Notes: generated by a model from the letters alone, not told the origin. 64,000 nt of DNA from Microvirga splendida (GCF_016427565.1 NZ_JAELXT010000008.1:62001-126000), one strand, 5' to 3'. Positions 34,980-45,680 are shown, counted from the stretch's first letter. Translations and numbers: made by a program.

Positions 34980-36356
34980 ATGGCCGCGCATGGCGCCCTG
35001 GACCTCATCGGCCGGACCCCTCTCGTCGAGGTGACGAGTCTCGACCCGGGTCCGTGCAGGCTTTTCCTCAAACTGGAGAGCGCCAATCCCAGCGGCTCCA
35101 TCAAGGACCGGCCGGCCCGGGCCATGATCGAAGCGGCGGAAGCCGACGGGCGCCTGAAGCCCGGCGGCACCATCATCGAGGCAACGGCCGGCAACACCGG
35201 CGTCGGCCTCGCGCTGGTCGGGGCCAGCAAGGGCTACCGCACGCTGCTCGTGGTGCCGGACAAGATGTCCCGCGAGAAGGTGCTGCATGCCAAGGCCCTC
35301 GGCGCCGAGGTGGTCATCACCCGCTCGGACGTGGGCAAGGGTCACCCGGACTACTACCAGGACCTCGCCCAAGCGATCACCGCCAGGACGCCCGGCGCCG
35401 TCTACATCAACCAGTTCGAGAACCCGGCCAACCCGGCCGCCCACGAGGCGAGCACCGGCCCGGAGATCCTGGACGGGATGGACGGAGACGTGGATGCGGT
35501 CGTGGTCGGCGTCGGCTCGGGCGGCACGCTCACCGGCGTCGGGCGCTATCTCAAGAAAGCATCGCCCAAGACAGTCATGGTGCTGGCCGACCCGGCAGGC
35601 TCCATCCTCGCGCCGCTGGTGGAGACCGGGCAGATGATCGAGGCCGGCTCCTGGGCCGTTGAGGGCATCGGCGAGGACTTCGTGCCGCCGAACTGCGATC
35701 TCTCCTTGGTGAAGAAGGCCTACTCCATCACCGACAAGGAAAGCTTCTCGGCCGCCCGAGAACTCCTGCGCAAGGAGGGCATTCTGGCGGGCTCCTCCTC
35801 CGGCACGCTCCTGGCAGCAGCCCTGCGTTACTGCCGTGAGCAGACGGAGCCGAAGAGAGTCGTTACCCTGGTCTGCGACACGGGCGCCAAGTATCTGTCG
35901 AAGGTGTTCAACGATGCCTTCATCGCACAGGAAGGCTGGCTCGACCGCAAGGTGACCGGCACGGTCCGGGACGTGGTGATCAACCCGTTTGGCGAAGGCG
36001 CCACCATCTTCGTCTCGCCCACCGAGACCCTCCGCTCAGCCTTCGCGCGCATGCGCTCCTCCGATGTCTCCCAGTTGCCTGTGATCGACGACGGCCGTGT
36101 GGTCGGCCTCATCGACGAGAGCGATATTCTCGATGCGCTGGTGGCCAACGAAGGCGCGCCGCAGAGCGTGTTCGACAAGCCGGTGCGCGATGTCATGGTC
36201 ACGCGCCTGCAGACCATTGCAGCCGATGCTCCCGTCCGGGAGCTTCTGCCCCTCTTCACCGCCGGTCTCGTGCCGGTGATCATGGACGGCGATGCCTTCG
36301 TCGGCCTCGCCACCCGCATCGACCTCATCAACTTCTTCCGGATCCAGCCCCAATGA
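34980..36356 (+). CDS. cbs: cystathionine beta-synthase
   Basis: A 458-residue PLP enzyme condensing serine and homocysteine to cystathionine. LDLIGRTPLVEV starts the catalytic core; KLESANPSGSIKDRPA holds the PLP lysine; ATAGNTGVGLALVGASKGY and GSGGTLTGVGRYLKK bind substrate and phosphate. Two C-terminal CBS domains (FVSPTETLRSAFARMRSSDV, VVGLIDESDILDALV, RDVMVTRLQTIAADAP) form a regulatory Bateman module. ATG 34980 is preferred because the 30 codons upstream of it (from GTG 34890) are AT-rich and contain promoter-like repeats; the longer form cannot be excluded. The stop overlaps the next gene (ATGA). Confidence 0.92.
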   Translation: MAAHGALDLIGRTPLVEVTSLDPGPCRLFLKLESANPSGSIKDRPARAMIEAAEADGRLKPGGTIIEATAGNTGVGLALVGASKGYRTLLVVPDKMSREKVLHAKALGAEVVITRSDVGKGHPDYYQDLAQAITARTPGAVYINQFENPANPAAHEASTGPEILDGMDGDVDAVVVGVGSGGTLTGVGRYLKKASPKTVMVLADPAGSILAPLVETGQMIEAGSWAVEGIGEDFVPPNCDLSLVKKAYSITDKESFSAARELLRKEGILAGSSSGTLLAAALRYCREQTEPKRVVTLVCDTGAKYLSKVFNDAFIAQEGWLDRKVTGTVRDVVINPFGEGATIFVSPTETLRSAFARMRSSDVSQLPVIDDGRVVGLIDESDILDALVANEGAPQSVFDKPVRDVMVTRLQTIAADAPVRELLPLFTAGLVPVIMDGDAFVGLATRIDLINFFRIQPQ

Positions 36357-37513
36357 CCGCCCGCAACCAGCTCGATTTCGCCACCCGCTGCATCCATGCG
36401 GGCCAGTCGCCGGATCCCACCACCGGCGCCGTGATGATGCCGATCTACGCAACCTCGACCTTCGCGCAGGAGAGCCCCGGCGTTCACAAGGGCTTCGAAT
36501 ATGCCCGCTCGCAGAACCCGACCCGCATGGCCTTCGAGCGCTGCATCGCGGATCTCGAAGGCGGCTCGGCAGCCTTCGCCTTCTCCTCGGGGCTTGCCGC
36601 CAGCGCGACCATCCTCGACATGCTGGAGCACGGCTCGCACATCGTCGCCTCCGACGATCTCTATGGCGGCACGCGCCGCCTGTTCGAGCGGGTGCGCCGG
36701 AAATCGGCCGGGCTCGACATCACGTATGTCGATCTCGGCGATGCGGAAGCCGTGAAGGCGGCTCTGCGCCCCAACACCAAGCTCGTCTGGGTCGAGACGC
36801 CCACCAACCCGCTCCTCAAGCTCGCCGATCTCGAGGCGATTGCGACGGCAACGCGCGGGCATGGCACCTGGCTCGTGGCCGACAATACCTTCGCCAGCCC
36901 GTGGGTGCAGCGGCCGCTCGAGTTCGGCTTCGACATCGTGGTGCATTCCACCACGAAGTACCTCAACGGCCATTCCGATATGGTCGGCGGCGTGGTGATC
37001 GTCGGACAGAACCAGGAGATCCGCGAGAAGATCGCGTTCCTGCAGAACGCCGTTGGCTCCGTCTCTGGTCCTTTCGACAGCTTCCTGGCGCTGCGCGGCC
37101 TGAAGACCCTGTCGCTGCGCATGGAGCGGCACTGCACCTCGGCGCTCAAGATCGCCCAATTCCTCGAAGCACATCCAGGCGTGGACGGCGTGATCTATCC
37201 GGGCCTCGCCTCGCATCCGCAGCATGAGCTCGCCAAGCGCCAGATGCGCGGCTTCGGCGGCATCATCACGGCCCGCATCAAGGGCGGCCTCGACGGGGCC
37301 ACGCGCTTCCTGGAGCGCTGCCAGCTCTTCACCCTGGCGGAGAGCTTAGGGGGCGTGGAAAGCCTCATCGAGCACCCGGCGATCATGACCCATGCCTCCG
37401 TGCCGCCGGAGGTGCGGGCCGAACTCGGCATCGACGACGGGCTCGTGCGCCTGTCGGTCGGCATCGAGGATGCGGACGACCTGATCGAGGATCTGCGCTC
37501 CGCGCTTTCGTAG
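36353..37513 (+). CDS. cystathionine gamma-lyase/gamma-synthase family PLP enzyme
   Basis: A 386-residue Cys/Met-metabolism PLP enzyme. FATRCIHAGQSPDPTTGAVM begins the protein; FEYARSQNPTR, FSSGLAASATILDML, and VADNTFASPWVQRPLEFG are conserved; the PLP lysine is in VVHSTTKYLNGHSDMVGG; SLGGVESLIEHPAIMTHAS ends the active site. Its coupling to cystathionine beta-synthase (4-base overlap) favours gamma-lyase, splitting cystathionine to cysteine, so the pair would make cysteine from homocysteine. Gamma-synthase activity cannot be ruled out by sequence. A terminator follows. Confidence 0.9.
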   Translation: MTARNQLDFATRCIHAGQSPDPTTGAVMMPIYATSTFAQESPGVHKGFEYARSQNPTRMAFERCIADLEGGSAAFAFSSGLAASATILDMLEHGSHIVASDDLYGGTRRLFERVRRKSAGLDITYVDLGDAEAVKAALRPNTKLVWVETPTNPLLKLADLEAIATATRGHGTWLVADNTFASPWVQRPLEFGFDIVVHSTTKYLNGHSDMVGGVVIVGQNQEIREKIAFLQNAVGSVSGPFDSFLALRGLKTLSLRMERHCTSALKIAQFLEAHPGVDGVIYPGLASHPQHELAKRQMRGFGGIITARIKGGLDGATRFLERCQLFTLAESLGGVESLIEHPAIMTHASVPPEVRAELGIDDGLVRLSVGIEDADDLIEDLRSALS

Positions 37514-37529
37514 AATGTCGATGTGAGCG

Positions 37530-37568
37530 ATGCCTGCTCCGGCAACCCTGGAGCAGGCATTTCTTTCT
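37530..37568 (+). terminator. Rho-independent terminator between the gamma-lyase gene and hutC
   Basis: ATGCCTGCTCC (37530-37540) pairs with GGAGCAGGCAT (37550-37560) around a 9-base loop, followed by TTCTTTCTC. It ends the cbs operon and touches the end of the convergent hutC gene. Confidence 0.78.
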
Positions 37569-38272
37569 CAAGCCGTCGGCGAAAACCGCCCCACGAGCTG
37601 ATGCCGGTCACCGGGATAGGTGAGCCGCGCTTCGGTGACGAAGGCGCCTGCCTGCCAAGTCCGGCGCTCCAGTACGAGGCAGGCCGCGCCGGATTGGATC
37701 TGGAGCCGCTTCGCCATCGGGCCATCCGCGTTGACGGCACGCACGATGTGCTCCGCATCCGTCCACGGCACTCGCCGCAACAGCCACGTGCCCGGTGGGT
37801 CTTCCTTGAACGGCTCCTTGTCGGCCTCGGGCACGGTGGCGAGGTTGATCAGGCGCTGCTCGAAGGCGAGCGGCACGCCATCCATCACATGCAGGGTCGA
37901 GAGGCAGAGCATCTCCGTGCCCGGCTTGAGCCCCGTCCGTTGTGCGGCAGCGGCGTCGATGGGCTCGATGGAACGGTGCAGGATCTTGAAACGGTACTCA
38001 ATTCCGGCGCGCGCCGCTTCCAAGGCGAAATCCTGAATCTGCAAAACCGCCTGCTGGTTGCTCGGCTCCGCCACGACGGTGCCTGCGCGGCGCCGGCGGG
38101 TGATGAGGCCGTTCGCGGCGAGCGTCGAGAGCACCTTGTTCACGGTCATGCGCGAGCAGCCGTATTCGGTCATCAACTCGTGCTCGAACGGAATGCGGTG
38201 CCCCGGCGCCCATTCGCCGGACATGATCTTGGCCTCGATGTCGTCGCGGATGCGCTGGTGCAGATGTTTCAT
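37568..38272 (-). CDS. hutC: histidine utilisation repressor HutC (GntR family)
   Basis: A 234-residue GntR/HutC-type repressor whose effector in characterised species is urocanate. The winged helix is at the N-terminus (IMSGEWAPGHRIPFEHELMT, EYGCSRMTVNKVLSTLAANG, LITRRRRAGTVVA). The UTRA effector domain shows LKPGTEMLCLSTLHVMDGVP, LAFEQRLINLATVPE and LTYPGDRHQLVGRFSP, the HutC signature end. It is the second gene after hutF (17-base gap) on the leftward transcript. Likely targets are the two ATGTATAGACAT palindromes in this window. Confidence 0.93.
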   Translation of the reverse strand: MKHLHQRIRDDIEAKIMSGEWAPGHRIPFEHELMTEYGCSRMTVNKVLSTLAANGLITRRRRAGTVVAEPSNQQAVLQIQDFALEAARAGIEYRFKILHRSIEPIDAAAAQRTGLKPGTEMLCLSTLHVMDGVPLAFEQRLINLATVPEADKEPFKEDPPGTWLLRRVPWTDAEHIVRAVNADGPMAKRLQIQSGAACLVLERRTWQAGAFVTEARLTYPGDRHQLVGRFSPTA

Positions 38273-38289
38273 GCCGCCTTCATCCTCCC

Positions 38290-39648
38290 TCAGACCAGGA
38301 TGCGGGCCATGGCCTGCACGTAGCGGGCGCGGATCGTATCGCGGCTCACGTGCCGGCCGTTCCTGACCACAGGCTTGCCGGCGACGAACACCGTGTCGAT
38401 GGCGGCCCTGCCGGCCACGAACACGTAGGCATCGAGCCAGCGGTCGCCCGAGACGGCGGCGAGATCGGGATGATCAGCGTCGAGCACGACGAAATCGGCA
38501 CGATGTCCCTCGGCGATGGCGCCGATCCGCCGCCCGAGCGCCTGCGCCCCGCCCGTCAACGCCGTCTCGTAGAGGCTGCGCCCCGTGGACTGCCCCTCAC
38601 GCTCGGCCAGAACATTGCGGGCACGGTGCTTGAGGCGCTGGCTGTACTCGAACTGCTTGAGTTCCCCCGGGGCCGAGATCTCGATGTTGGAATCGGACCC
38701 GACGCCGAAGCGCCCGCCGGCCGCCCGATGATCGACGCCCTCGAAGATGCCGTCGCCGAGATTGGCCTCGGTGATCGGGCACAGGCCCGCCACGGCGCCG
38801 CTCGCGGCGATGCCCTTCACCTCCTGCGGGTCGAGATGCGTGGCGTGGATGAGGCACCAGCGTCGGTCGACAGGGGCATGGTCGAGCAGCCACGCGACAG
38901 GGCGCTGCCCCGACCACGCCAGGCAATCCTCCACCTCCTTCACCTGCTCGGCGATGTGGATGTGGACCGGCCCCTCGCCTGCCATCGCGACGACCTCGCC
39001 GAGGCTCTCAGGGAGCACGGCGCGCAGGCTGTGGGGCGCTACGCCCACCACAGCATCGTCGAGTCCGGCCACCTCCCTGCGCGCTCCGTCCAGCAGGCGG
39101 GCATAAGATTCGACGTCGTTGATGAAGCGCCGCTGCCCCTCCGTCGGCGCCGCGCCACCGAATCCGCCCTGCGCGTAGAAGACCGGCAGAAGCGTCAGGC
39201 CCATGCCGGTCTCCTGCGCTGCAGCCGCAATGCGCCCGGAGAGTTCCGCGATATCGCCAAAGGGGCGCCCTTGCGCATCGTGGTGCAGGTAGTGGAACTC
39301 GGCGAGCGCGGTGAAGCCGCCCTCCAGCATCTCCATCATAGCAAAGGCCGCGACCGCCTCCACATCGTCCGGTGTGAGGGAGCCGAGGAAGCGGTACATC
39401 ACCTGCCGCCAGGTCCAGAAGCTGTCGCCCTCGGGCCCGCGCGTTTCGGCAAGGCCCGCCATGCCGCGCTGGAAAGTATGGCTGTGCAGGTTGGGCAGTC
39501 CGGGTAGCGTGATCCCGGCAATGCGCTCGCGACCATCAGGCGAAGCCTCGGGATGCACGGCGGCGATTGCCCCGCTCTCGACGTCGATGCCGACGTTGCT
39601 GGCCCAGCCGCCGGGCAGGAGAGCGTGATCGAGAATGAGCCTGCGCAT
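38290..39648 (-). CDS. hutF: formimidoylglutamate deiminase
   Basis: A 452-residue amidohydrolase that deiminates N-formimidoyl-glutamate to N-formyl-glutamate plus ammonia, the step that defines the five-step Hut route. NLHSHTFQRGMAGLAE holds the first metal site; ALAEFHYLHHD, VGVAPHSLRAV, VHIHIAEQVKEVEDC, and GSDSNIEISAPGELKQ supply further ligands and the catalytic Asp. AAAGGTG lies before ATG 39648. It diverges from hutI; the HutC operator lies between them. Confidence 0.94.
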   Translation of the reverse strand: MRRLILDHALLPGGWASNVGIDVESGAIAAVHPEASPDGRERIAGITLPGLPNLHSHTFQRGMAGLAETRGPEGDSFWTWRQVMYRFLGSLTPDDVEAVAAFAMMEMLEGGFTALAEFHYLHHDAQGRPFGDIAELSGRIAAAAQETGMGLTLLPVFYAQGGFGGAAPTEGQRRFINDVESYARLLDGARREVAGLDDAVVGVAPHSLRAVLPESLGEVVAMAGEGPVHIHIAEQVKEVEDCLAWSGQRPVAWLLDHAPVDRRWCLIHATHLDPQEVKGIAASGAVAGLCPITEANLGDGIFEGVDHRAAGGRFGVGSDSNIEISAPGELKQFEYSQRLKHRARNVLAEREGQSTGRSLYETALTGGAQALGRRIGAIAEGHRADFVVLDADHPDLAAVSGDRWLDAYVFVAGRAAIDTVFVAGKPVVRNGRHVSRDTIRARYVQAMARILV

Positions 39649-39734
39649 GGCGGACACCTTTGCTGCAAAGCGGCCTGACCTCGGCAGCCGCCAAAAAGCC
39701 ATGCGGTCGCCCGACCATCAGAACCGATCGAATA

Positions 39735-39775
39735 CGTCTAGACAATATCAATTGTTTGTATTTATGTATAGACAT
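39735..39775. promoter_or_regulatory. HutC operators between hutF and hutI
   Basis: The main site ATGTATAGACAT (39764-39775) lies in a near-palindrome TTATGTAT/AGACATAA. A weaker copy, CGTCTAGACA (39735-39744), matches the reverse complement TGTCTATACA at 8 of 10 bases. Both lie in the AT-rich divergent promoter region. The identical 12-mer occurs inverted before the ABC importer at 45683. Confidence 0.75.
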
Positions 39776-39801
39776 AATCGCAAACGAACCGGAGCAGGAA
39801 C

Positions 39802-41004
39802 ATGCGCTTCGACCGGGTCTGGCTCAATGCTCGCCTTGTTACGCTCGCTGGCGAAGGCCTCGGGATCGTCGAGAACGGAACTGTTGCCTCCACGGACGGT
39901 CGCATCGCCTTTGCCGGATCGATGCAGGATATGCCTACAGGCTGGGACGCAGCCGAGCGGATCGACTGCGAGGGCCGCTGGATCACCCCAGGGCTCGTCG
40001 ATTGCCACACACATCTGGTCTATGGCGGCGACCGCGCCCACGAGTTCGAGCTGCGCCTCAACGGCGCGAGCTACGAGGAGATCGCCCGCGCCGGCGGCGG
40101 GATCGTCTCCACCGTGAAGGCGACCCGGGCGGCGAGCGAGGACGCGCTCGTGGCGAGCGCCCTGCCCCGGCTCGATCATCTCATCGCTGAGGGCTGCACC
40201 ACAGTTGAGATCAAGTCGGGCTACGGACTCGACCTTGAGACGGAGGCTCGGTCTTTACGCGCCGCGCGCCGCCTCGAGCAGGAACGCCCCGTCTCCGTCA
40301 CCACCACGTTCCTCGGCGCCCATGCGCTGCCGCCGGAGGCGAACGGCGACAAGGACGCCTTCATCGAGAAGGTCTGCCGAGAGATGCTGCCGGCGCTCGC
40401 CCGCGAGGGACTGGCCGATGCTGTCGATGCATTCTGCGAGGGCATCGCGTTTTCGCCGGAGCAGACCGCGCGCGTGTTCGACGCCGCCAAGGCGCTGGGC
40501 TTGAAGATCAAGCTGCACGCCGACCAGCTCTCCAACCTGCACGGCGCGAAGCTCGCCGCCGATCATGGCGCGCTCTCCGCCGATCATCTCGAATACACCG
40601 ACCAGGAAGGTGCCGCCGCCATGGCGAAGGCCGGCACGGTGGCGGTGCTGCTGCCGGGCGCCTTCTACATGCTGCGCGAAACGAAGGTGCCGCCGATTGC
40701 CGCCTTTCGCGAAGCAGGCACCAGCATGGCGCTTGCAACGGACTGCAACCCCGGTACATCGCCGCTCACCTCGCTGCTCCTCACCATGAATATGGGCGCC
40801 ACCCTGTTCCGCATGAATGTCGAGGAATGCATCGCAGGCGTGACGCGCGAAGCCGCGCGGGCGCTGGGCCGGCTCGATGAGATCGGCACGCTCGAGCGCG
40901 GCAAGAGCTGCGATCTCGCCATCTGGAATATCGAACGGCCTGCGGAGCTCGTCTACCGCATCGGCTTCAACCCGCTTCACGCCCGTGTCTGGAGGGGACA
41001 GTGA
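39802..41004 (+). CDS. hutI: imidazolonepropionase
   Basis: A 400-residue amidohydrolase that opens imidazolone-5-propanoate to N-formimidoyl-L-glutamate. [20 protein letters not shown] is the metal and substrate motif; [44 protein letters not shown], and [18 protein letters not shown] follow. GGAGCAGGAAC precedes ATG 39802. It heads the rightward hut operon; hutH starts inside its stop. Confidence 0.96.
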   Translation: MRFDRVWLNARLVTLAGEGLGIVENGTVASTDGRIAFAGSMQDMPTGWDAAERIDCEGRWITPGLVDCHTHLVYGGDRAHEFELRLNGASYEEIARAGGGIVSTVKATRAASEDALVASALPRLDHLIAEGCTTVEIKSGYGLDLETEARSLRAARRLEQERPVSVTTTFLGAHALPPEANGDKDAFIEKVCREMLPALAREGLADAVDAFCEGIAFSPEQTARVFDAAKALGLKIKLHADQLSNLHGAKLAADHGALSADHLEYTDQEGAAAMAKAGTVAVLLPGAFYMLRETKVPPIAAFREAGTSMALATDCNPGTSPLTSLLLTMNMGATLFRMNVEECIAGVTREAARALGRLDEIGTLERGKSCDLAIWNIERPAELVYRIGFNPLHARVWRGQ

Positions 41005-42548
41005 CACAACCCATCATGCTTCACCCCGGCTCCGTTTCCCTGGCCGACTGGCGCAGCGTCTATCTCGGGGCTGACATTGCCCTGGATCAGGATTGCCGCA
41101 GGGCCATCGAGGCCAGCGCAAAGACCATCGACGACATCGTCGCCAAGGGCGATCCGGTCTACGGCATCAATACCGGGTTCGGAAGGCTCGCCAGTGTGCG
41201 CATCGGCGCGGCCGATCTCGCGACGCTCCAGCGCAACATCGTGCTCTCGCACGCCGCCGGCGTCGGCGAGCCGCTGCCCATTCCTGTCGTCCGGCTGGTG
41301 ATGGCGCTGAAGCTCGCGAGCCTCGCGCAAGGCGCGTCTGGCGTCCGCTGGTCCACCATCGAGCATCTGACGGCTTGCCTGAAGGCCGGGCTCGTTCCCG
41401 TCATTCCGGGCCAAGGCTCTGTCGGCGCCTCGGGCGACCTTGCGCCGCTGGCGCACATGACGGCGGGCCTGATGGGCGTCGGCGAGTTCTTCGTCGACGG
41501 CGTGCGGGTGAAGGCGGAGGCGGCTCTCGCCCGCGCCGGTCTCACGCCGCTTGTGCTCGGGCCCAAGGAGGGCCTGGCGCTTCTCAACGGCACGCAGGTT
41601 TCGACCGCACTCGCGCTCGCGGGCCTGTTCGAGGCCGAGCGCGTGTTCCGCGCCGCTCTCGTCACGGGAGCGCTCGCCACCGATGCAGCCAAGGGTTCCG
41701 ACGGGCCCTTCGATGAGCGCATCCAGAAGCTGCGCCGCCATCGCGGGCAGATCGAAGTGGCAGCCTCCTTGCGCGCCCTGATGCAGGGCAGCGCGATCCG
41801 CGCCTCGCACCTCACCAACGACGACCGCGTGCAGGACCCGTACTGCCTGCGCTGCCAGCCGCAGGTGATGGGCGCGGTGCTCGACCTGCTGCGGCAGGCG
41901 GGCGAGACGCTCGGCACCGAGGCGAATGGTGTCTCCGACAATCCGCTCGTGTTCTCGGATACGGGCGAGGTGATCTCCGGCGGCAACTTCCATGCGGAGC
42001 CGGTGGCTTTCGCCGCCGACATGATCGCCATGGCGCTCTGCGAGATCGGATCGCTCGCCGAGCGGCGCATCGCCATGCTGGTCGACCCGACGCTCTCAGG
42101 CCTGCCGGCCTTCCTCACGCCGAAGCCGGGTCTGAACTCCGGCTTCATGATCCCGCAGGTCACGGCCGCCGCTCTGGTTTCCGAGAACAAGCAGCGCGCC
42201 TATCCGGCGAGCGTCGACTCGATCCCCACCTCCGCCAACCAGGAGGATCATGTGTCCATGGCGACCCATGGCGCCCGCAGGCTCCTGCCGATGGCGATGA
42301 ACACCGCCAATGTCATCGGCATCGAATATCTGGCCGCCGTCCAGGGCTGCGACTTCCACGCCCCGATGACATCGAGCGAGCCCCTGGAGCGCGCCCGTGC
42401 CCTGCTGCGTGCGCAGGTTCCGCACCTCGACGACGACCGGCACATGGCGCCCGAGATGGAAGTGGCCACGGCCCTCGTCGCCTCCGGCGCCCTCGCCGAC
42501 GCAGTCGGCGGCGACGTGCTGCCGCTCGTCACGGATGAGGCGAGGTAA
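41001..42548 (+). CDS. hutH: histidine ammonia-lyase
   Basis: A 515-residue lyase that converts histidine to urocanate and ammonia. The self-forming MIO cofactor comes from Ala143-Ser144-Gly145 in [20 protein letters not shown]. Tyr in [13 protein letters not shown] and the [15 protein letters not shown] and [19 protein letters not shown] motifs complete the site. The start is GTG 41001, overlapping the hutI stop (GTGA), with GGAGGGG upstream. hutG overlaps its last base. Confidence 0.96.
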   Translation: MTQPIMLHPGSVSLADWRSVYLGADIALDQDCRRAIEASAKTIDDIVAKGDPVYGINTGFGRLASVRIGAADLATLQRNIVLSHAAGVGEPLPIPVVRLVMALKLASLAQGASGVRWSTIEHLTACLKAGLVPVIPGQGSVGASGDLAPLAHMTAGLMGVGEFFVDGVRVKAEAALARAGLTPLVLGPKEGLALLNGTQVSTALALAGLFEAERVFRAALVTGALATDAAKGSDGPFDERIQKLRRHRGQIEVAASLRALMQGSAIRASHLTNDDRVQDPYCLRCQPQVMGAVLDLLRQAGETLGTEANGVSDNPLVFSDTGEVISGGNFHAEPVAFAADMIAMALCEIGSLAERRIAMLVDPTLSGLPAFLTPKPGLNSGFMIPQVTAAALVSENKQRAYPASVDSIPTSANQEDHVSMATHGARRLLPMAMNTANVIGIEYLAAVQGCDFHAPMTSSEPLERARALLRAQVPHLDDDRHMAPEMEVATALVASGALADAVGGDVLPLVTDEAR

Positions 42549-43381
42549 TGAGCACGAAGCTTCCGGACTGGCTCACGGTCACTCGTGGCGATGCACCCCT
42601 CGTGGTGAGCCTGCCGCATACCGGCACCGACATCCCGGCCGAATACGAGCGCGGCCTCGTCTCGCCTTGGCTCGCGCGCAAGGATGCCGATTGGTGGATC
42701 GAGCAGCTCTACGACTTCGCCGCAGGCTTAGGCGCCACGGTGATCCGCACGACGATCTCCCGCACGGTGATCGACGTGAACCGCGACCCGTCCGGCGTCT
42801 CGCTCTACCCAGGGCAGGCGACGACGGAGCTGTGCCCCACGACCACCTTCGACGGCGAGGCGCTCTATCGGCCCGGAGCGGAGCCCACGGCCGAGGAGAT
42901 CGCCGAGCGCCGCGCCCGCTTCTTCGATCCCTATCACGAGACGCTCCGCGCCGAGACCGAGCGCCTGCGCGCCCAGCACGCCAGCGTAGTGGTCTACGAT
43001 TGCCACTCGATCCGCTCGGTGATTCCGCGCCTGTTCGACGGCACCCTGCCCCACTTCAACATCGGCACCAATGGCGGCACCACCTGTGCCCCTGCGCTGA
43101 GCGACGCCATCGAGACAATCTGCGCGAACAGCGGCTTCAGCCATGTGGTCAACGGTCGCTTCAAGGGTGGATACATCACGCGCAGCCTTGGGCGCCCTGA
43201 GGCGGGCGTTCATGCCGTCCAGATGGAGCTCGCTTGCCGCGGCTACATGCGCGAGCCGCTCGGACCTGTTTCCGAGAGCGAATGGCCCGCACCGTACGAC
43301 GAGGCCTATGCCGCACCCATGCGTTCCGCCCTCACCCTCATTCTCCAGACCTGTCTCAACTTCGCCCAATCCAAAGCCTGA
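42548..43381 (+). CDS. hutG: N-formylglutamate deformylase
   Basis: A 277-residue N-formylglutamate amidohydrolase that releases glutamate and formate, the last Hut step when HutF is present. [20 protein letters not shown] carries a zinc ligand; [44 protein letters not shown] (further ligands) and [20 protein letters not shown] are conserved. Its start overlaps the hutH stop by one base (TAATG). Confidence 0.94.
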   Translation: MSTKLPDWLTVTRGDAPLVVSLPHTGTDIPAEYERGLVSPWLARKDADWWIEQLYDFAAGLGATVIRTTISRTVIDVNRDPSGVSLYPGQATTELCPTTTFDGEALYRPGAEPTAEEIAERRARFFDPYHETLRAETERLRAQHASVVVYDCHSIRSVIPRLFDGTLPHFNIGTNGGTTCAPALSDAIETICANSGFSHVVNGRFKGGYITRSLGRPEAGVHAVQMELACRGYMREPLGPVSESEWPAPYDEAYAAPMRSALTLILQTCLNFAQSKA

Positions 43382-43391
43382 GGACCGTCTC

Positions 43392-45056
43392 ATGACCCGC
43401 ATCGACAACGCCCGCGTGATCCACGCTCCCCACGGCACCGAACTGTCCGCCAAGAGCTGGCTGACGGAGGCGCCCCTGCGCATGCTGATGAACAACCTCG
43501 ACCCGATGGTCGCCGAGAAGCCTGGCGAGCTCGTCGTTTATGGCGGCATCGGCCGCGCCGCGCGCGACTGGGACAGCTTCGACCGCATCGTCGCTGCGCT
43601 CAAGAACCTCAATGAGGACGAAACGCTGCTCGTGCAGTCGGGCAAGCCCGTCGGCGTGTTCCGGACGCACGCGGATGCGCCGCGCGTGCTGATCGCCAAT
43701 TCCAATCTCGTGCCGCACTGGGCCACCTGGGACAAGTTCCATGAGCTCGACCGCAAGGGCCTCATGATGTACGGCCAGATGACGGCCGGCTCCTGGATCT
43801 ATATCGGCACCCAGGGCATCGTGCAGGGCACCTACGAGACCTTCGTGGAGGTGGGCCGCCAGCACTACAATGGCGACCTCTCCGGTCGCTGGATTCTCAC
43901 CGGCGGACTCGGTGGCATGGGCGGCGCGCAGCCGCTCGCCGCCACCATGGCCGGCGCTTCGTGCCTCGCGGTCGAATGCCAGCCGAGCCGTATCGAGATG
44001 CGCCTGCGCACGGGCTATGTCGACCAACGCGCCGACACGTTGGACGAGGCTCTCGCAATCATCGAGCAATCCTGCCGCGACAAAAAGCCGGTTTCCGTCG
44101 GCCTCCTCGGCAACGCCGCCGAGGTCTTCCCGGAGATCTACCGGCGCGGCATTCGCCCGGATGCGGTGACGGACCAGACCTCCGCGCACGATCCGATCAA
44201 CGGCTACCTGCCGAAGGGCTGGACGCTTGGCGAGTGGGAGGCCAAGCGCGAGACAGACCCGAAGGCCGTGGAGCATGCCGCCAAGCAGTCCATGGCCGAG
44301 CACGTGCGCGCGATGCTCGACTTCCACAAGGCCGGCGTGCCGACCCTCGACTACGGCAACAACATTCGTCAGATGGCGAAGGAAGAAGGCGTGGACAACG
44401 CCTTCGACTTCCCGGGCTTCGTGCCGGCCTATATCCGTCCCCTCTTCTGCCGCGGCATTGGGCCGTTCCGCTGGTGCGCGCTCTCGGGCGACCCGGAGGA
44501 CATCTACAAGACCGACGCCAAGGTGAAGGAGCTGCTGCCCGACAACAAGCACTTGCACAACTGGCTCGACATGGCCAAGGAACGCATCAAGTTCCAGGGC
44601 TTGCCTGCGCGCATCTGCTGGGTGGGCCTGGGCGACCGCCACCGCCTCGGCCTCGCCTTCAACGAGATGGTGGCCAAGGGCGAGCTGAAGGCGCCGATCG
44701 TGATCGGCCGCGACCACCTCGATTCCGGTTCGGTTGCCAGCCCGAACCGCGAGACGGAGGCCATGAAGGATGGGTCCGATGCGGTCTCCGATTGGCCGCT
44801 CTTGAACGCGCTTCTCAACTGCGCATCGGGCGCCACCTGGGTGTCCCTGCACCATGGCGGCGGCGTCGGCATGGGCTTCTCGCAGCATTCCGGCATGGTG
44901 ATCGTCTGCGACGGCACGCCGGAAGCGGCCAAGCGCGTTGAGCGCGTGCTCTGGAACGACCCGGCGACCGGTGTGATGCGCCATGCGGATGCGGGCTACG
45001 ACATCGCGGTCGACTGCGCCCGCGAGTTCGATCTCAACCTGCCGAGCCTGCGCTGA
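43392..45056 (+). CDS. hutU: urocanate hydratase
   Basis: A 554-residue NAD-dependent hydratase turning urocanate into imidazolonepropionate. [60 protein letters not shown] and [20 protein letters not shown] (NAD site) are diagnostic, as is [20 protein letters not shown] with the conserved cysteine. ATG 43392 begins the known N-terminus; upstream frame is hutG. hutD starts inside its stop. Confidence 0.97.
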   Translation: MTRIDNARVIHAPHGTELSAKSWLTEAPLRMLMNNLDPMVAEKPGELVVYGGIGRAARDWDSFDRIVAALKNLNEDETLLVQSGKPVGVFRTHADAPRVLIANSNLVPHWATWDKFHELDRKGLMMYGQMTAGSWIYIGTQGIVQGTYETFVEVGRQHYNGDLSGRWILTGGLGGMGGAQPLAATMAGASCLAVECQPSRIEMRLRTGYVDQRADTLDEALAIIEQSCRDKKPVSVGLLGNAAEVFPEIYRRGIRPDAVTDQTSAHDPINGYLPKGWTLGEWEAKRETDPKAVEHAAKQSMAEHVRAMLDFHKAGVPTLDYGNNIRQMAKEEGVDNAFDFPGFVPAYIRPLFCRGIGPFRWCALSGDPEDIYKTDAKVKELLPDNKHLHNWLDMAKERIKFQGLPARICWVGLGDRHRLGLAFNEMVAKGELKAPIVIGRDHLDSGSVASPNRETEAMKDGSDAVSDWPLLNALLNCASGATWVSLHHGGGVGMGFSQHSGMVIVCDGTPEAAKRVERVLWNDPATGVMRHADAGYDIAVDCAREFDLNLPSLR

Positions 45057-45637
45057 TGAAGGCGCGGGTCATCCGCAGCGAGGATCTCGTCCGCGCTCCC
45101 TGGAAGAACGGGGGAGGCACGACCGCGGAGGTCGCGGCCTTCCCGGAAGGCTCCGGTTTCGACACGTTCGGTTGGCGCATCAGCATGGCCGATGTCGCCT
45201 CCGACGGGCCGTTCTCGGCTTTTCCGGAGATCGACCGCACGCTGATCGTGGTCGAGGGCGGCGGCATTGAACTCGACGTGGAGGGTGTCGCCTATCGGTT
45301 GGACAAGGCCTCTCCCAAGCTCTCCTTCTCCGGCGGCGACATCACCATCGGGCGGCTCCTCTCGGGACCGATCCGCGATCTCAACGTCATGACCCGGCGC
45401 GGCCAGTTCCGGCACCGGGCGCGGTTCGTGGAATCCGGCGTGGCGCTGCTCGCCGAGGAAACCCGCGTCGCCTTCCTTGTCGCGCTCGACGGTTCCTTCG
45501 ACGTGACCCTCGATTCGACCATTCATTCGCTCCAGGTGCTCGACACGCTGATGCTGGAGGCGACGCAGGATCTCATCCTGCTCTCCGGGACGGGCCGGGC
45601 GATCCTCGTCGAGATCGCGCCCGACCAGCCGACCTGA
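45056..45637 (+). CDS. hutD: HutD family protein
   Basis: A 193-residue HutD/Ves-type cupin-like protein. VIRSEDLVRAPWKNGGGTTA is the family start; GFDTFGWRISMADVASDGPF and DRTLIVVEGGGIELDV follow; GPIRDLNVMTRRGQF is conserved. HutD is encoded in many hut operons and is thought to tune flux or bind an intermediate; no catalytic role is proven. It is the last gene of the tightly overlapping hutIHGUD unit. Confidence 0.9.
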   Translation: MKARVIRSEDLVRAPWKNGGGTTAEVAAFPEGSGFDTFGWRISMADVASDGPFSAFPEIDRTLIVVEGGGIELDVEGVAYRLDKASPKLSFSGGDITIGRLLSGPIRDLNVMTRRGQFRHRARFVESGVALLAEETRVAFLVALDGSFDVTLDSTIHSLQVLDTLMLEATQDLILLSGTGRAILVEIAPDQPT

Positions 45638-45680
45638 GAGTGCATTTTCGGCGGACGGTGCCCAAAACAACGGCAGGAGC

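Noticed and set aside
43356..44984. Long minus-strand frame antisense to hutU
   Set aside because: Shadow of a highly conserved gene; His/Arg-rich composition and no start signal.
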